A stretch of DNA of 64,000 nucleotides from Ricordea florida (Eukaryota; Cnidaria; Anthozoa; Corallimorpharia; Ricordeidae): contig OX453275.1 in assembly GCA_949710005.1 (NCBI GenBank), positions 28,524,218 through 28,588,217 on the forward strand. Reading direction: 5' to 3'. How positions within the stretch are numbered: position 1 is the first letter of the stretch; the number at the start of each line of letters is the position of its first letter. Positions 19,436 to 28,922 of the stretch are shown in pieces. The translations under genes and the position numbers were made by a program. The notes beneath the pieces are model-generated. The model did not search any database. It had not been told where the DNA came from and was given only the letters and a program-made list of their open reading frames with translations.

Positions 19436-20361
19436 CGTTTTTTCCGGAAATGCAATGTCACTTGTACCACACCATGCAAAAATGGAATCGGATTGCCCGT
19501 GTCTCCTCTTAAAAAGATCGTAATCGTGTTGAAGGATTTTAAACGGACGTCATGGTAGAAAAGATTGAAAAAATTCTCGTGAATGATTTGTCCCGGTTCA
19601 CCTCGGGGTGCCACCACACGTAAGATATTGGCACGCACATCTCCAACGACTTGGGAAGCCACTATATCCGAATAAATGTAGATGGTTTGAAAAGAGATGG
19701 TCGTCAAAAACCATGCAAGCGGTTTATCGAGGGTGGTAGCCATCCAAAATTCGTCCGTACCGTCGCGGTATTCTTCCTTTGTTTCGTCCGCTCCCAAGAC
19801 CAGAAACGTACTATCAAACTTATCTGTATCGTAACCGCTTTGAGGGAAATGACGCCTTGTCCAAGAAAGATCGGGGAAGGTCTGTTGAATTTCTAATTTC
19901 CTCATGAGATAGGGATTAATAGCCAGAACGGAAGGTCTCCGTATGGTAATGGCTGGATGATTATCTTCGTACGTAAAGGCGAACTCTCGATCTGACAATT
20001 CTTTGCCAAACTTGAATCTCAACGCCCTTTCCATACCTTCAAACACATCTTTGACATTTCGGTAGTGTCCCTCGCCCACGTGAAGAGGAACCCACTTTTC
20101 ATCACCATAAATATCAAGATTAAATCTTTTAGGTCTTCTCGGACTACCAATTCTAGCAAAGAATAGACTCTCCGGTGTGTACCCTTCACCCATATTTATC
20201 CATGTATGTGGGTAAACAATACTAGCCAAGGCCACTTGCCAATCATCTCCGTGCAAATCGTAGGTGTTGGGTAAAACAATTTCAAAACTGGATGGATTGT
20301 TCTGCGGATAAATATCAGTACTTGCGTTGCTCGGGAGAAACAAGTAAAAATCGTCATTCAT
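19432..20361 (-). CDS. Capsid-associated paralogue 2 (candidate penton/minor capsid)
   Basis: 309 aa from the ATG at 20361, chosen because the family motif DDFYLFLPSNASTDIYP starts at once, and because this places the ATG 8 nt inside the end of paralogue 3. The frame is open 24 codons further but reads unlike the family there. It shows PSSFEIVLPNTYDL, DWQVALASIVYPHTWINMG and the C-terminal TGNPIPFLHGVVQVTLHFR. The middle contains the block FQTIYIYSDIVASQVVGDVR shared with paralogue 3. It is transcribed with its neighbours. Confidence 0.75.
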   Translation of the reverse strand: MNDDFYLFLPSNASTDIYPQNNPSSFEIVLPNTYDLHGDDWQVALASIVYPHTWINMGEGYTPESLFFARIGSPRRPKRFNLDIYGDEKWVPLHVGEGHYRNVKDVFEGMERALRFKFGKELSDREFAFTYEDNHPAITIRRPSVLAINPYLMRKLEIQQTFPDLSWTRRHFPQSGYDTDKFDSTFLVLGADETKEEYRDGTDEFWMATTLDKPLAWFLTTISFQTIYIYSDIVASQVVGDVRANILRVVAPRGEPGQIIHENFFNLFYHDVRLKSFNTITIFLRGDTGNPIPFLHGVVQVTLHFRKKR

Positions 20362-21364
20362 TCTTTTTTTTCCGAAAATGTAACGTGATCGTGACGACGC
20401 CTCCTTTAAATGCGATGGGTTCTCCTGTGTCACCTCTTAAAAGGACTTCGATGGTGTTCAAACGGGTTAATCGAACAGGGCTGTAATATAGATTGCTAAA
20501 ATTTTCATGAACAATCTCGTTCGGTTCTCCTCTTGGGGCAATCACACGAAGCACGTTGGCTCGTACATCTCCCACGATCTGTGTTTGCACCACATCCGAG
20601 TAAATGTACATGGTTTGAAAACTGAGACCTCCAGCTCTACCATCTTTTGCACCGATAAACCAATGAACGATGTCATTCGAGTTGCTTTTAAATCTATAAT
20701 CCGCATAGTCAGGCTCATCAGGTAGATCAGCAGGAGTGTAAGTGTTATCCCATCCAAAAATGGCATAATTGTAACCATCATAAGCCCGCGTTGAAAAATC
20801 ACCATCAAGACCACCATATAAAGGAGACGTGTCGACATAACCAGGTCGTGTGAAATGTTCAAGTTCGAGAGCTTTGTACAGATATCTGTTAAAGGCCAAT
20901 CCTGACATTTTTTTTATCTTCACTTCTGTATGCCCATCCAGGTCTTTGATTTGCCATTCTTCCCTGGCCACATCATCTCCAAATTCTTTTCGTAAGGCAT
21001 AATCGACTCCTCTCATGACATCCCTTATCGTTTGGTAGTTACCTTCAGCCAAATAGACTGGTACATAACCATTGAAGTACCCGGGTTTATCCCGGTAGTT
21101 ATCAGGTCTGCGCTCCACACTAAGTAAAGCCATAATTTTTCCCACGTGATTGGGTTGAATCTTAGTCTTGTCATCCGCGGGTCCAATGTTGACCCACGAA
21201 TGAGGGTAGACGATACCGGCTAAGGCCACTTCCCATTCACCGTTCAATTCCAGCGTGTTGGGTAGGTTGATTGTAAATCCAGTGGGACCATTGTCGGGAT
21301 ACGTGTCTATGCTTGTATTACTCGGTAAATAGAGATAGAAATCCGATGGAGACGTTTCAGTCAT
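20354..21364 (-). CDS. Capsid-associated paralogue 3 (candidate penton/minor capsid)
   Basis: 336 aa; ATG at 21364 overlaps the stop of paralogue 4 (ATGA). Family blocks: DFYLYLPSNTSIDTYP, GFTINLPNTLELNGEWEVAL, YPHSWVNIG, FQTMYIYSDVVQTQIVGDVR and GEPIAFKGGVVTITLHFR. It is closest to paralogue 2, so these two look like the most recent duplication. No enzymatic residues recognised. Confidence 0.75.
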   Translation of the reverse strand: MTETSPSDFYLYLPSNTSIDTYPDNGPTGFTINLPNTLELNGEWEVALAGIVYPHSWVNIGPADDKTKIQPNHVGKIMALLSVERRPDNYRDKPGYFNGYVPVYLAEGNYQTIRDVMRGVDYALRKEFGDDVAREEWQIKDLDGHTEVKIKKMSGLAFNRYLYKALELEHFTRPGYVDTSPLYGGLDGDFSTRAYDGYNYAIFGWDNTYTPADLPDEPDYADYRFKSNSNDIVHWFIGAKDGRAGGLSFQTMYIYSDVVQTQIVGDVRANVLRVIAPRGEPNEIVHENFSNLYYSPVRLTRLNTIEVLLRGDTGEPIAFKGGVVTITLHFRKKKNE

Positions 21365-22674
21365 GTTGGTACAAATTGCGCCTTGTTTCTGAAGTGAAGT
21401 GTTACCGTCACGGTTCCTGAATAGAATGGAACTTCACTATCCGTTTCAGTCTTTAAAACAATTTCTAGTTCTCGTAAACGCTGTTGATGAAGCTTGTGGT
21501 ACTGAATGCGGGGAAATATTTGACGTTCATAGTCCCCTTCTTGAACACTTGACTCCGGCGTAATCCAGTGTATCACGCGCGATTTTTTACCCCCGTCAAA
21601 CCACGGTTCAATGGCGAGATTCGATTCGATATAAAAAGACTCGATGGGTCGATAAGCCACAGGGATGTATTTCCTTAATCCGTGCGGTGGATCAATATAG
21701 AACGACCAAGCTTCTTCTTGAGGTAAACACACAAACATCAAGTAGGGAAGAGAAGAATCGATTCGAAATCGTCCATCTCTGTAAGGTGTGCTAATGGTGT
21801 CATTGGTATCGAGAAATCCAAGCATACGTGCAAACGGTAACGATATTCTGAATGTAGCTCCCGGTTGAAGATTAAAACGGTATCTTCCTTGATCGTAGAC
21901 CATAACAATACCAAACATTTGATCAAAGATTGAATTGTTGGATAGATTCCTCAAAATGACACGAAACCGATGAGTATAGTAATCAACCATATTAATAGGA
22001 CTTGATAACCATATGTTTTGCGTCTTTATATTGTTGACGCAAAAGTCCATATCACTCTCAGTTGCTTCTACAAAAGGACGAAGATTCACATCCATTCCTT
22101 CATCCATATCACTGCTGATCTCAAACCAAATATCACCTGGAAGTATTTTAAAATTATCCGGTTTGTTCAAGAAAGGTGGAATCACCGTATACTTGCGTTC
22201 TAATTCTGGAAGCTCAGCATGTGTCAAAGCAATAAAACCTAATAACCTGGCCAGGGATAGATGAAGTCGAATAGTTCGATTGGCTGGAAAAGTCCATCGA
22301 ATCCTTCTTGACACTGGATCGTAATTGGTTGTGATTTGAACCTCTGCTAAATCATTGGTCATGGTATCAGTCACATATTCAAACACCTCGTAGTAACCAG
22401 GATACGGTTCATGAGGAAGTTGTTTTGCCACAAAAGGAGGATTTTTATCTTGGTCAACGAGTTGCCAAATCCTGTCTTCTTCGCTCAACGGTATTTTTTG
22501 GGTGTGACGCCACGTTTTGGGAAATACCACTTCGGTCAGTCCAACTTCCCAATCTCCTTGTAACACGATTTCTTGAGGTAAGTCGATTTTGTAGTGATGG
22601 GGTCTGTTGTCTATGAAACGAGCACTTCTCGTGTTACTTGGAAGAATCAAGTAGAAATCCTCTTGCGCCAACAT
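21361..22674 (-). CDS. Capsid-associated paralogue 4, extended form
   Basis: 437 aa from ATG 22674 (frame open to a GTG at 22698, without ATG). It shares EDFYLILPSNTRSARF, HYKIDLPQEIVLQGDWEVGL, VFPKTWR and the C-terminal DSEVPFYSGTVTVTLHFR. It has about 100 extra residues in the middle, with two similar halves (SLARLLGFIALTH at about 145 and PFARMLGFLDTND at about 290), as if the beta domain were doubled. First gene of the four-gene overlapping block. Confidence 0.75.
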   Translation of the reverse strand: MLAQEDFYLILPSNTRSARFIDNRPHHYKIDLPQEIVLQGDWEVGLTEVVFPKTWRHTQKIPLSEEDRIWQLVDQDKNPPFVAKQLPHEPYPGYYEVFEYVTDTMTNDLAEVQITTNYDPVSRRIRWTFPANRTIRLHLSLARLLGFIALTHAELPELERKYTVIPPFLNKPDNFKILPGDIWFEISSDMDEGMDVNLRPFVEATESDMDFCVNNIKTQNIWLSSPINMVDYYTHRFRVILRNLSNNSIFDQMFGIVMVYDQGRYRFNLQPGATFRISLPFARMLGFLDTNDTISTPYRDGRFRIDSSLPYLMFVCLPQEEAWSFYIDPPHGLRKYIPVAYRPIESFYIESNLAIEPWFDGGKKSRVIHWITPESSVQEGDYERQIFPRIQYHKLHQQRLRELEIVLKTETDSEVPFYSGTVTVTLHFRNKAQFVPT

Positions 22675-22714
22675 GTTGATGATCAATGATGGAATCACCC
22701 GTGGAAACGTCTCT

Positions 22715-23839
22715 TTATGCTTTCTTCATGTAAGCGGCTGGGATCCATTGATCGTACTTGCTCGGCCAACCTCTCCAACGTACCAAGTATTCTTTCTTCC
22801 GTCCTACCCCTTTCGTTTTCAGGATTTTTTCCACTTTAAAAAAATCATCTTCTTTCACCCGAACTCGTTCCAGTTCTTGTTCGTAGAATGTTCCTTTTAT
22901 TTTTGAACCGTCATACTCCTTTATTCGATACACGGGGGGTATTCTACGCAATCGTTGAGCCACCGTAAACACTTCTTCTGTCCAATTAGGTGTATACCCT
23001 TTTTTGAAAATACCTTTCTTTTTCGAGATGCGTACTTGATCGCCGACTTTAAACTTGTACCGGATTCGTTTCGTTCGCTTTACAAAATCGTCACCGTACA
23101 AACGACGCCAGACGTCTTGAGCATTTGCAGGGGTTACTAAGTTCGGTGCAGTCCCAATACTGCGATGTCTCGAACTATTGTAACTATCCACTAAATCGTC
23201 CAAATCGTCCAGGTAACGGTAACTATTTACCTGTGTAAAAAACCGCCACATGCGTGTCTTCAACGTTCTATTAAAACGTTCCACGATTTGGGCTTTGGTT
23301 TCGTTATACGTGACAAAATGTTGCACCCCTTTGGATTGCAAGAACTTTTGAAACTGTTGATTTGTAAATTCCGTCCCTTCATCCGTCTGCAATCGATCAG
23401 GGATGCGTTCATCTTGTTCAAAGATGCTATCAAACGCCTTCACTAAATTTTTACCCGTCTTGTCTTTCAAAGGCACCACCCAGGCATATTTGGACAGAAC
23501 GTCAATGACGGTCAAGAGGTAACGAAACCCATCATTTTCGTCTTTTAATGCTTGCACGTCCACAAGATCCGCTTGCCATTGTTCGTCCATTCCGTTCACC
23601 ACCACACGATTACGTTTAAAGCGTTTTCGGACAGGTTTGTGCAATGTATACGGTACTTGGGATTCGAGCCATTTTCTTGTTATGGATGGCTTGATTCCTT
23701 TTGCGCGAGCAGCATCGACTAATCGCTTGACGCCAACAAAAGCAGCAGGTTCTCCTGGGCTGTAGTACACTTTGCGAAGTACCGGTAATGATTGTCTTTC
23801 CGTCTTCCATTTCTTCTTCTTCACACTCGTCGTGGCCAT
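22715..23839 (-). CDS. Retrovirus-like integrase with chromodomain
   Basis: 374 aa from the ATG at 23839. The catalytic core has D91 (QWQADLVDVQ), D153 (LQTDEGTEF) and E187 (KAQIVERFNRT), the DDE triad of the Polinton/Ginger/retroviral integrase fold. A C-terminal SH3-like part (RYKFKVGDQVRISKKKG) is followed by a chromodomain (FKVEKILKTKG ... EYLVRWRGWPSKYDQWIP). It cuts and joins the element termini into host DNA with a 6-bp stagger, matching the CCTGAC duplication. The N-terminus lacks a clear HHCC finger. The frame is open upstream without ATG. Confidence 0.93.
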   Translation of the reverse strand: MATTSVKKKKWKTERQSLPVLRKVYYSPGEPAAFVGVKRLVDAARAKGIKPSITRKWLESQVPYTLHKPVRKRFKRNRVVVNGMDEQWQADLVDVQALKDENDGFRYLLTVIDVLSKYAWVVPLKDKTGKNLVKAFDSIFEQDERIPDRLQTDEGTEFTNQQFQKFLQSKGVQHFVTYNETKAQIVERFNRTLKTRMWRFFTQVNSYRYLDDLDDLVDSYNSSRHRSIGTAPNLVTPANAQDVWRRLYGDDFVKRTKRIRYKFKVGDQVRISKKKGIFKKGYTPNWTEEVFTVAQRLRRIPPVYRIKEYDGSKIKGTFYEQELERVRVKEDDFFKVEKILKTKGVGRKKEYLVRWRGWPSKYDQWIPAAYMKKA

Positions 23840-24112
23840 CGGAAATTTCAATGACAACCCCTTGACAACAGGCAACGTGACACCGAATACGTTTAAACAA
23901 GTTTTTCAACAAAATGGATGGTAGAGATCCACGTCCTAAGCAAGGCATTGTACAACTAAATAAAGTTGATCCTCTGAACTGTGTTTTATTACATTCTCAT
24001 GTAATTATAAAAATACATCATCACCAACCATGGTAAACTGGGAAGTGTCATATCTTGGTCTATCAATCACTCCAGTATGACATGTTTTCGTTTCACAGGT
24101 AATGTTAGAAAG

Positions 24113-24439
24113 TCAAGCATCCGCATAAAAACTGCCACATGACCCCAACATACGGGTTGTCTTTCTTCCACTCTTCTCCAACATTTCTGTAAATCCGTTA
24201 CTGTACATGGGAAGCAACAAGGAGGAATGTTCAACACGTCGGTTTTGATTGAACGGGTCAGCTCTGCATCCATCCTTGCAATGGCACGAATAATAAATAG
24301 TTTTGTCCTCTTCATCTTGGAGACAAAAAATAGGGAAGTAAAATATGGCACGTACGAAACAAACTGCACGTAAATCATCCAGTGGAGGACGAGGAGAAGA
24401 ATACTGCCAAGAATCACCTTCACAGCACATGTTGAACAT
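24113..24439 (-). CDS. Small unknown open frame between integrase and polymerase
   Basis: 108 aa from an ATG. It is Cys-rich in places (MFNMCCEGDSW; YYSCHCKDGC) and has no recognised domain. A competing 131-codon frame overlaps at 24067-24462, and nothing decides clearly between them; this one has the more natural amino-acid mix. It could also be the 3' UTR of the polymerase gene. Confidence 0.3.
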   Translation of the reverse strand: MFNMCCEGDSWQYSSPRPPLDDLRAVCFVRAIFYFPIFCLQDEEDKTIYYSCHCKDGCRADPFNQNRRVEHSSLLLPMYSNGFTEMLEKSGRKTTRMLGSCGSFYADA

Positions 24440-24505
24440 ATTCGAACTGACTGGGTTACCATTGAAGGAGAAGAAAAAAAGTACCTGCTTTTTTTTTATT
24501 CCTTC

Positions 24506-27500
24506 TCAATATCCGTAGGGTAATGTGTCAAAATCGTTTTTGATCACACGCTTATCGTACACCAATTTATATTTCTTGTCTTGGGATTGCGTCACCAATT
24601 GTTTGTTTTTCGTATCACGTACAATCTTGTGAGGGTTATGAACAGTGACAGGTTCACAGTCATTGGCCCGTACCATGGTTGCCATGGTACGAAAGTTCAC
24701 TTTCTCGGTAGTACGAACATTTAACGTGAATCCACGCACTTTACACACAACGTTTCCCTTGTGTGTTTTGTAGGCATAATTCTTAGGACCTGCCGAAACA
24801 AAGGCGGCAATGTAATCATCGTCACTCAGTTCATTGGTAAGTTCACCCAAATAATCACCCAATGAGGGTTCCCACTGTCCTTCTTCCGATACATAAACAA
24901 GACTGTCTGTATCGTAATAACACACTCTTTGACCCAGTTTGGCCATCACACGGTACAATTTAATTCTAGCTTGAGCTGTCGTGAAGGCTGCCAAAACAAC
25001 ATTAGTTCTGTCCGAAGCTTCCACAAAATCATTTTCTAACGCATAACACACTTCCACCATGTCCTCGGAAACAAGATGAACATCTTTCACATTCACGCTA
25101 GCACTAGTGAACAACTCAAAATAGCGTTTTGGTTCATTCACCACTTCCAACTTGGGTCTGTTGGGGCGTTGTCCTAATTTTCCCCACATGTTGTTGAGTA
25201 TTTGTTTCCACACACTTCTGGCTCCTGCGTTATACTGAATCTTGTCCTTGTCCAGTAGAATCCCTTCGTGCTGACGATACTCTTCAATGTACTTGGCTTT
25301 GTCTTGATCGCTCTCACACCAGGAAGGCCACCCAGAGGCTTCCTGTTTCTTCTTTAGAAACATATCGATATAGTCTTTAAACAAAGTTTGACTTTTTTGA
25401 TCAAAATGCCATACTTCATGTAATCGCACCACCCGGTATCCCATCTCTCGTGCCAAATCCAGTTCTAGACTCACCCACGTCCCCGTAAAGGTTCTTTCTT
25501 GATCCGTATGTTCACAGGGGGTTTTTTGTAGTGTTTCTGCACAGGTTCGACACAATGCAAACATGAGTTTGTTGTTACACTTGAAGGGTAACACAGGGTG
25601 ATACAGTCCCCGGGGTGCAAGCACATCACATTTGATGACACCAAAATAGTCTCCAACCTGGGTAGGATTCAAATTGTCCGTGATTATCTGAGGATGTCCC
25701 ACAGGATACACTCCGTTTTTATTAATATCCGGATACAAACTTGTAAAGTCCACATACTTGATCTTCTTTCCTTCCACCAGCAATTTCGTGGCATTGGTAC
25801 GCCCCCCATAAAAGGCATCACGCGGGTTCAGGGGAGACACAAAGTTTAACCCATCCACAAATGCTTTCACGTCTTGGTTCTTTTTTAGGAGCTCTCGCCA
25901 CTGACATTCCCACATCTCCACGACACCAAACCCTTGCTTCTTCAAATAGTCAGTTCTTTCCAAGGTATGTTGATACAATTCATGCATCGAACAATTGTTC
26001 ACGGGGTTCACAGTGGTACCGGGAAAACATTTGATACAACCATGATAAAAGCAACCATGAAACTCATAAGCTGTGTTGGTAGCTTCACAATATCCATCCA
26101 ACAAATACGGTCCCACACGCTTCTCGCCTTCATTTCTACCGTGCCGAATCACTACATTATCTTGATGCGCCACATGCGCCAGCCATTGATAAGCGCAATG
26201 CGATTGATTAGCTGTCTTTCTGTACCCCAAATGAGGAATAATGGCAATGGTGTTCTCCTTCAAAAACATGGTACGAAAAATTAAATTGCATAAAGAGGCA
26301 ATGGTCATGCTTTCTTTGAAAGGGTGAATATGACATAACCCTTTCACCGTGTCTATAAAATGACAGCAACATCGCCGCAAAATGTCCACATCAGATCGAC
26401 AATAAGCCACAAGTTCTTCTTGCATATTAAACACCACCTTCTTTGTCTGTTGTTCTTGGTACCAGGTCAGGAACGCATCACGAGCTTCTGGTTTCATACC
26501 GTCAGGGTCATAGTGCTCAACATCCGGTATGGGTCCCACATAATGTTGGTTTTCTTCTGTATTGAAGAAATGGGGGAAATAGCCTTTCTTGAGTTCTTTC
26601 ATGCCAAATGTTTTGGGTAACTTTGACAGCGGCATAGGAAAAAAATTTAAACTGTCAATAAAACGCACATTCACATCCGGTACTCGCATTTCCATGATCT
26701 TGGCACCATTCATGATGAGGGTTGGTTTCACATTGTTCTTATACAAATAATCCAAAATAAAATAAGAATCATAACCCTTAAAGTTATGGGCTATGCAGGT
26801 TGCTCCTGGCATCTCGTCAAACAGCCAGGAACAAAATGCCTCGCACGTTTTAAACACCCACTCCTTCCCGTGTTGATCTTGCACCACCACCAGATTAGGG
26901 ACATGGATTCCAGTGTCTTGGGTGCATTCAAAATCAAAAAATAAATAAGTGTCCTCATGTTCATCATCCTCTCTCTTTCTTTTCTTGCCTTGTTTGGGTA
27001 CTTGCATGAAACACTGATGATCCTTGTCGACAAACTTGTCACATATACGACACATCACTTCTCCACATTTATGTAAGTTGACATCCCGTCGAGTCCGGTC
27101 CAGCATTTTACCGCAATCTTTACACTTGAGATACTGTTTGCAAACAGAAATTCCACCCTGAGGTCCCATTCGACGATGATTCTCAAAACATCCAGGTCCC
27201 TGAAAGGATCTTCGGCAATAAGCGCAATAGATCCATGAGGATATATCACCACGACATCCTTCTTGAAAACAAGACAAACACTTCTTCTTACATCGATGAT
27301 GCCTTCCCTCTTCTGTGTTATATCCCTTTTCACATTCCAAACAATAATAATTGCGTCCCATGAATCCGGACATGGAGGTGATGAGATCATAATGACCATG
27401 ATGTAAATATAAATAAATCACTTTCTCCTGGGTGGGACCTTTGAAAATAATACTGTCAAAATGTTCCGCACTGACAATCACCAGCTGATAGTCGGTTAAT

Positions 27501-28150
27501 ACGGCTTGAAACTTCTTCGCCTCTTCAATACCACATGATTGTAGGGGGACGCCTGCTTTACGATGCAATTCCAAGGCTCTTGTTCTTTGAACAGGTCTAC
27601 CCTGATAGATCACATTATATTGGGGATCGTTCTCCAGTTTGGCCATGCCTACTACAATGGCTCTGGCCATACATAATTCATCGGGGTTCTTGATTCGAAT
27701 AAAACAGTGTTTGTCCTTCAAACGCTTGTTCATATTGATGACTTTCTTTCTTCCACTTCCGCTTGGAAGACGTACATGGACCAAGTTGATGTCAAACCTT
27801 TGATTGATGTACAATTCTTCATACGATTGTAATACCCGCTCCACTTCAAACATAAGCCTTTGATGAGTGAGTTCTTCCACAGGCATAAACGGTAAACTAA
27901 TGGGCGACTTCAAATCACGACTTTGCATAACAAAACGAATCTGATCTCGTTTATTCATACCACGCGTCACATCTTGAATCATCTTTTCCAACACATTGTT
28001 TAAATTGGTGATTCCTTCTTGGATATTCTTAGCACGTGGTGTGTCTATCGTCAAACTATAATCAATCCCAGAGGTATCGAATTTGGGAATGCGCCGCCGA
28101 CTTTGTTCTTTTAACTTATAGACTGCCCTTTGTTGTCCCCCAACTTGTTC
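24506..28150 (-). CDS. Protein-primed family B DNA polymerase
   Basis: About 1,214 codons after a likely 3' splice acceptor. Counting from the Leu/Thr at 28054, the exonuclease motifs are FFDFE (about 374), NFKGYD (about 424-429) and YCRSDVD (about 551-557). Polymerase motif A is DFTSLYP (about 769), B is the KQILNNMWGKLGQ block, and C is YYDTDSLVY (about 1060). A Cys/His-rich zinc region sits at about 237-350, and the YEFHGCFYHGC insertion typical of Polinton PolBs at about 663. It replicates the element from its termini by protein priming. There is no ATG upstream in frame before a stop; instead CTTTTTATTTCAG precedes 28151, so the first exon is elsewhere and was not found. Confidence 0.95.
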   Translation of the reverse strand, partial: EQVGGQQRAVYKLKEQSRRRIPKFDTSGIDYSLTIDTPRAKNIQEGITNLNNVLEKMIQDVTRGMNKRDQIRFVMQSRDLKSPISLPFMPVEELTHQRLMFEVERVLQSYEELYINQRFDINLVHVRLPSGSGRKKVINMNKRLKDKHCFIRIKNPDELCMARAIVVGMAKLENDPQYNVIYQGRPVQRTRALELHRKAGVPLQSCGIEEAKKFQAVLTDYQLVIVSAEHFDSIIFKGPTQEKVIYLYLHHGHYDLITSMSGFMGRNYYCLECEKGYNTEEGRHHRCKKKCLSCFQEGCRGDISSWIYCAYCRRSFQGPGCFENHRRMGPQGGISVCKQYLKCKDCGKMLDRTRRDVNLHKCGEVMCRICDKFVDKDHQCFMQVPKQGKKRKREDDEHEDTYLFFDFECTQDTGIHVPNLVVVQDQHGKEWVFKTCEAFCSWLFDEMPGATCIAHNFKGYDSYFILDYLYKNNVKPTLIMNGAKIMEMRVPDVNVRFIDSLNFFPMPLSKLPKTFGMKELKKGYFPHFFNTEENQHYVGPIPDVEHYDPDGMKPEARDAFLTWYQEQQTKKVVFNMQEELVAYCRSDVDILRRCCCHFIDTVKGLCHIHPFKESMTIASLCNLIFRTMFLKENTIAIIPHLGYRKTANQSHCAYQWLAHVAHQDNVVIRHGRNEGEKRVGPYLLDGYCEATNTAYEFHGCFYHGCIKCFPGTTVNPVNNCSMHELYQHTLERTDYLKKQGFGVVEMWECQWRELLKKNQDVKAFVDGLNFVSPLNPRDAFYGGRTNATKLLVEGKKIKYVDFTSLYPDINKNGVYPVGHPQIITDNLNPTQVGDYFGVIKCDVLAPRGLYHPVLPFKCNNKLMFALCRTCAETLQKTPCEHTDQERTFTGTWVSLELDLAREMGYRVVRLHEVWHFDQKSQTLFKDYIDMFLKKKQEASGWPSWCESDQDKAKYIEEYRQHEGILLDKDKIQYNAGARSVWKQILNNMWGKLGQRPNRPKLEVVNEPKRYFELFTSASVNVKDVHLVSEDMVEVCYALENDFVEASDRTNVVLAAFTTAQARIKLYRVMAKLGQRVCYYDTDSLVYVSEEGQWEPSLGDYLGELTNELSDDDYIAAFVSAGPKNYAYKTHKGNVVCKVRGFTLNVRTTEKVNFRTMATMVRANDCEPVTVHNPHKIVRDTKNKQLVTQSQDKKYKLVYDKRVIKNDFDTLPYGY

Positions 28151-28163
28151 ACTGAAATAAAAA
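28151..28163 (-). promoter_or_regulatory. Probable 3' splice acceptor of the polymerase exon
   Basis: On the minus strand CTTTTTATTTCAG lies immediately before the open polymerase frame. The conserved-looking N-terminal stretch (GGQQRAVYKLKEQSRRRIPK) lies between this site and any downstream start codon, so splicing is more likely than an internal start. Confidence 0.5.
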
Positions 28164-28166
28164 GAT

Positions 28167-28718
28167 TCACATTAAGTCTTCGAGCAACTTATCCACATCA
28201 AAAGTAACAGGATCAACTTGCCCTTGTAAAGCGTTATCATCATCATCATCATCATCTATAACAACAGTTGTAACACCATGATCGTCTGGTTCCTGTTGTG
28301 CTTCCATTTGAGTGACCGCTTGTAACAACTCATCGTCATTCACGGCAGGTGTAATCATCTCTCCATCAACCATTAACCCCAGTAAAATCTCTCGTCTGTC
28401 AGAACGACAAAACTGGCGAATCACCCATCTCGAATCGAAACAAGTGAATTGATGAAGTGTAAATCCCAATGCTACACAAGACTGCATCCAAGGTTGAATC
28501 ACATCACCTGGTTTTACACATTCCAAAGCCTTGGTCATAAACATCGTGATCATTTCTTCATCGGCTAGTTGACACGTCCGATGATCCTCCATGTATGGGG
28601 TCCTATGGGAACACCCATAACACGCTTCATTTGCCAAACACTTGACTCTGTTCCACACATGCTCACAATACACACGCCAGAACTGGGCTTCCATAGTCTC
28701 TTTACTTTCTTGATCCAT
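28167..28718 (-). CDS. Cys/His small protein, acidic C-terminus
   Basis: 183 aa from the ATG at 28718 (MDQESKETMEAQFW). A compact block, VWNRVKCLANEACYGCS ... DHRTCQLADEE, has the spaced Cys/His pattern (CxxC-type, then H..C) found in a short protein recurring in Polintons; it may bind zinc. The C-terminus has a seven-Asp run and ends DVDKLLEDLM. Function unknown. A TATAAAAAG box (28772-28780) sits 54 nt upstream of the ATG, and the gene is divergent from the RING gene. Confidence 0.65.
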   Translation of the reverse strand: MDQESKETMEAQFWRVYCEHVWNRVKCLANEACYGCSHRTPYMEDHRTCQLADEEMITMFMTKALECVKPGDVIQPWMQSCVALGFTLHQFTCFDSRWVIRQFCRSDRREILLGLMVDGEMITPAVNDDELLQAVTQMEAQQEPDDHGVTTVVIDDDDDDDNALQGQVDPVTFDVDKLLEDLM

Positions 28719-28771
28719 GTTGTTCTCAAAATGAAATTTCAAAATGATATCGAAAAACGCCAAAGCTCGCT

Positions 28772-28780
28772 CTTTTTATA
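28772..28780 (-). promoter_or_regulatory. TATA box, minus-strand arm of the divergent promoter
   Basis: TATAAAAAG on the minus strand, 54 nt before the ATG at 28718. It supports the start chosen there. Confidence 0.65.
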
Positions 28781-28834
28781 CACTTCCTTTAGGTGCCACG
28801 CCCTTCTTTGTCATACCATCTTTTTTTAAAAAAC

Positions 28835-28911
28835 AGCCCAAAAGAGGGGGGTGGGGGGTACCCCCTATTAAAAAACAGGCAAACCAGTCAAACCGGTTTT
28901 AAAACCGGTTT
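28835..28911. promoter_or_regulatory. Divergent promoter core with palindrome
   Basis: Between the two opposed TATA boxes lie a G-rich run (about 28845-28858), a short C-run, and a perfect palindrome centred at 28900/28901: AAACCGGTTT followed by TAAAACCGGTTT-like sequence, 22 bp in all (28890-28911), i.e. two ACCGGT sites. It may bind a dimeric regulator controlling both directions. Confidence 0.5.
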
Positions 28912-28922
28912 TTTCAAAAACG

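Noticed and set aside
20362-20433. 24-codon extension of capsid-associated paralogue 2
   Set aside because: Non-family sequence, lying inside paralogue 3's coding end. The family motif starts at the inner ATG at 20361.
24067-24462. A 131-codon frame overlapping the 24113-24439 frame
   Set aside because: Hydrophobic, compositionally odd and without a domain; likely the shadow of the other frame or of non-coding 3' sequence.
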